DNA from: Lachnospiraceae bacterium
Lineage (GTDB): Bacteria; Bacillota; Clostridia; Lachnospirales; Lachnospiraceae
Assembly (NCBI GenBank): GCA_024684215.1
Contig: JAIKXH010000112.1
Span: 1-33,076, forward strand
DNA length: 33,076 bases
Reading direction: 5' to 3'
The translations under genes were made by a program, and so were the position numbers. The notes beneath the pieces were generated by a model that saw only the letters and a list, made by a program, of their open reading frames with translations, searched no databases and was not told where the DNA came from. This document shows positions 32,504 through 33,076 of the stretch, piece after piece; position 1 is the first letter of the stretch; each line of letters starts with the position of its first letter.

Positions 32504-33076
32504 TTAAGCAAATAATTCTTTAAGCTTATCTTCCTTAAGCTCTGCTCCGATTACGCAGATTTTACCGGTAACCTGTGGCTTTCCGCTTCTGACATCGCTC
32601 TCTTCAGGAACATAATCATAGTAAATCCATGTTCCGTCTTCAGCCGGTACCATTCCCTTTGCACGAAGGATCTGTCCGTACTCTCCACTGTCAAGAGCAT
32701 TAAGGATTTCCTGAATTTTTACAGGGGTATACTTCTTAGGTGACTCCATACCCCAGCTGGTAAATACCTCGTCAGCATGGTGATGATGGTGGTGATGCTC
32801 GTGCTCGTCTTCGTCGTCATCATCATGATGGTGGTGGTGACAGCAGCACTCTTCATCATCGTCATCGTCGTCGTGATGGTGGTGATGATGCTCATGCTCG
32901 TCCTCATCGTCATCATCATGATGGTGGTGGTGCTCATGCTCGTCTTCGTCATCATCATCGTCATCATGATGATGTCCGCAGCTGCATACACCGTTTTCAT
33001 CATAGTGATGATGATGGTGATGATGCTCGGGCTCTTCCTTAGCCTTCTCCATCATCTCTGCAAGAAGGTCATCGAT
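32504..33076 (-). CDS. CobW-family GTPase, C-terminal part, with His/Asp-rich linker (partial)
   Basis: Partial: the frame is open to the window edge, so the N-terminus with the GTPase domain lies outside; internal ATGs near 33055 are not the start. About 190 residues are visible. After ..DDLLAEMMEKAKEEPE comes a roughly 80-residue metal-binding-like stretch made of alternating runs of 5-7 His and 4-6 Asp/Glu, with Cys clusters (CSCGHH and ECCCHH). Then follows a CobW C-terminal domain (EVFTSWGMESPKKYTPVKIQ... to the end). His-rich linkers occur in zinc and nickel chaperones of the COG0523 family, but this one is very long. It lies upstream of a second CobW-like gene on the same strand. Confidence 0.85.
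   Translation of the reverse strand: MDDLLAEMMEKAKEEPEHHHHHHHYDENGVCSCGHHHDDDDDDEDEHEHHHHHDDDDEDEHEHHHHHHDDDDDDEECCCHHHHHDDDDEDEHEHHHHHHHADEVFTSWGMESPKKYTPVKIQEILNALDSGEYGQILRAKGMVPAEDGTWIYYDYVPEESDVRSGKPQVTGKICVIGAELKEDKLKELFA

Noticed and set aside
32719-33003. A Met/Thr-rich minus-strand open frame of 94 codons
   Set aside because: It is the shifted-frame shadow of the His/Asp codon repeats in the CobW-family gene.

Overview
The window reads as chromosomal DNA of a Gram-positive anaerobe of the Clostridia, most likely Lachnospiraceae (Butyrivibrio/Roseburia-like). The reasons are the SCIFF peptide with its radical-SAM maturase, a fused SecDF next to RecJ, the pyrB-pyrI pair, an ECF-type vitamin transporter, AT-rich intergenic DNA and strong AGGAGG ribosome-binding sites. 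Genus assignment is inference from gene content.

Layout. 1-2735 is an accessory patch next to a tRNA-Leu gene. It holds a small Cys-rich DUF3795-type protein, an ORF6N/PLD-like protein behind an apparent LexA-controlled promoter, a tyrosine-recombinase remnant, and GC-rich hairpin repeats that copy the 3' end and acceptor stem of the tRNA. 2876-9190 (minus strand) holds scfA-scfB (SCIFF peptide and maturase), a stand-alone receiver protein, secDF and recJ. 9299-12315 (minus) is a metabolic and repair group: phosphopentomutase, NAD(P)H-hydrate repair enzyme and a small conserved protein.

12365-18079 (plus) is the most coherent system. A cobalamin riboswitch precedes a DUF4430 lipoprotein. Next comes a membrane-anchored protein that joins an alpha/alpha-toroid to a DUF4430 domain, as in animal intrinsic factor/transcobalamin. 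Then follow EcfT, a fused double EcfA ATPase and an S-component. Together they look like surface capture and import of B12 or a related corrinoid. 18098-21031 is the Trk potassium system (trkA-trkH), followed by a DtxR/MntR-family regulator. A secreted transglutaminase-like protein is transcribed convergently, and a nitroreductase follows.

24406-31350 is one tight plus-strand gene string: pyrB, pyrI, a nucleotidyltransferase/aminotransferase fusion, a CDP-glycerol-type phosphotransferase, and a YidC-sulfatase fusion. The last three suggest a teichoic-acid-like phosphopolymer decorated with an amino-alcohol phosphate (inference). 31413-33076 (minus) carries two CobW/COG0523 GTPase-family proteins. 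One is fused to a YcgQ/DUF1980-like domain. The other is cut by the window edge and has a very long His/Asp-rich linker, suggesting metal (zinc) handling.

The best candidates for little-described biology are the intrinsic-factor-like B12 capture locus, the YidC-sulfatase polymer cluster, and the tRNA-Leu-like hairpin units.
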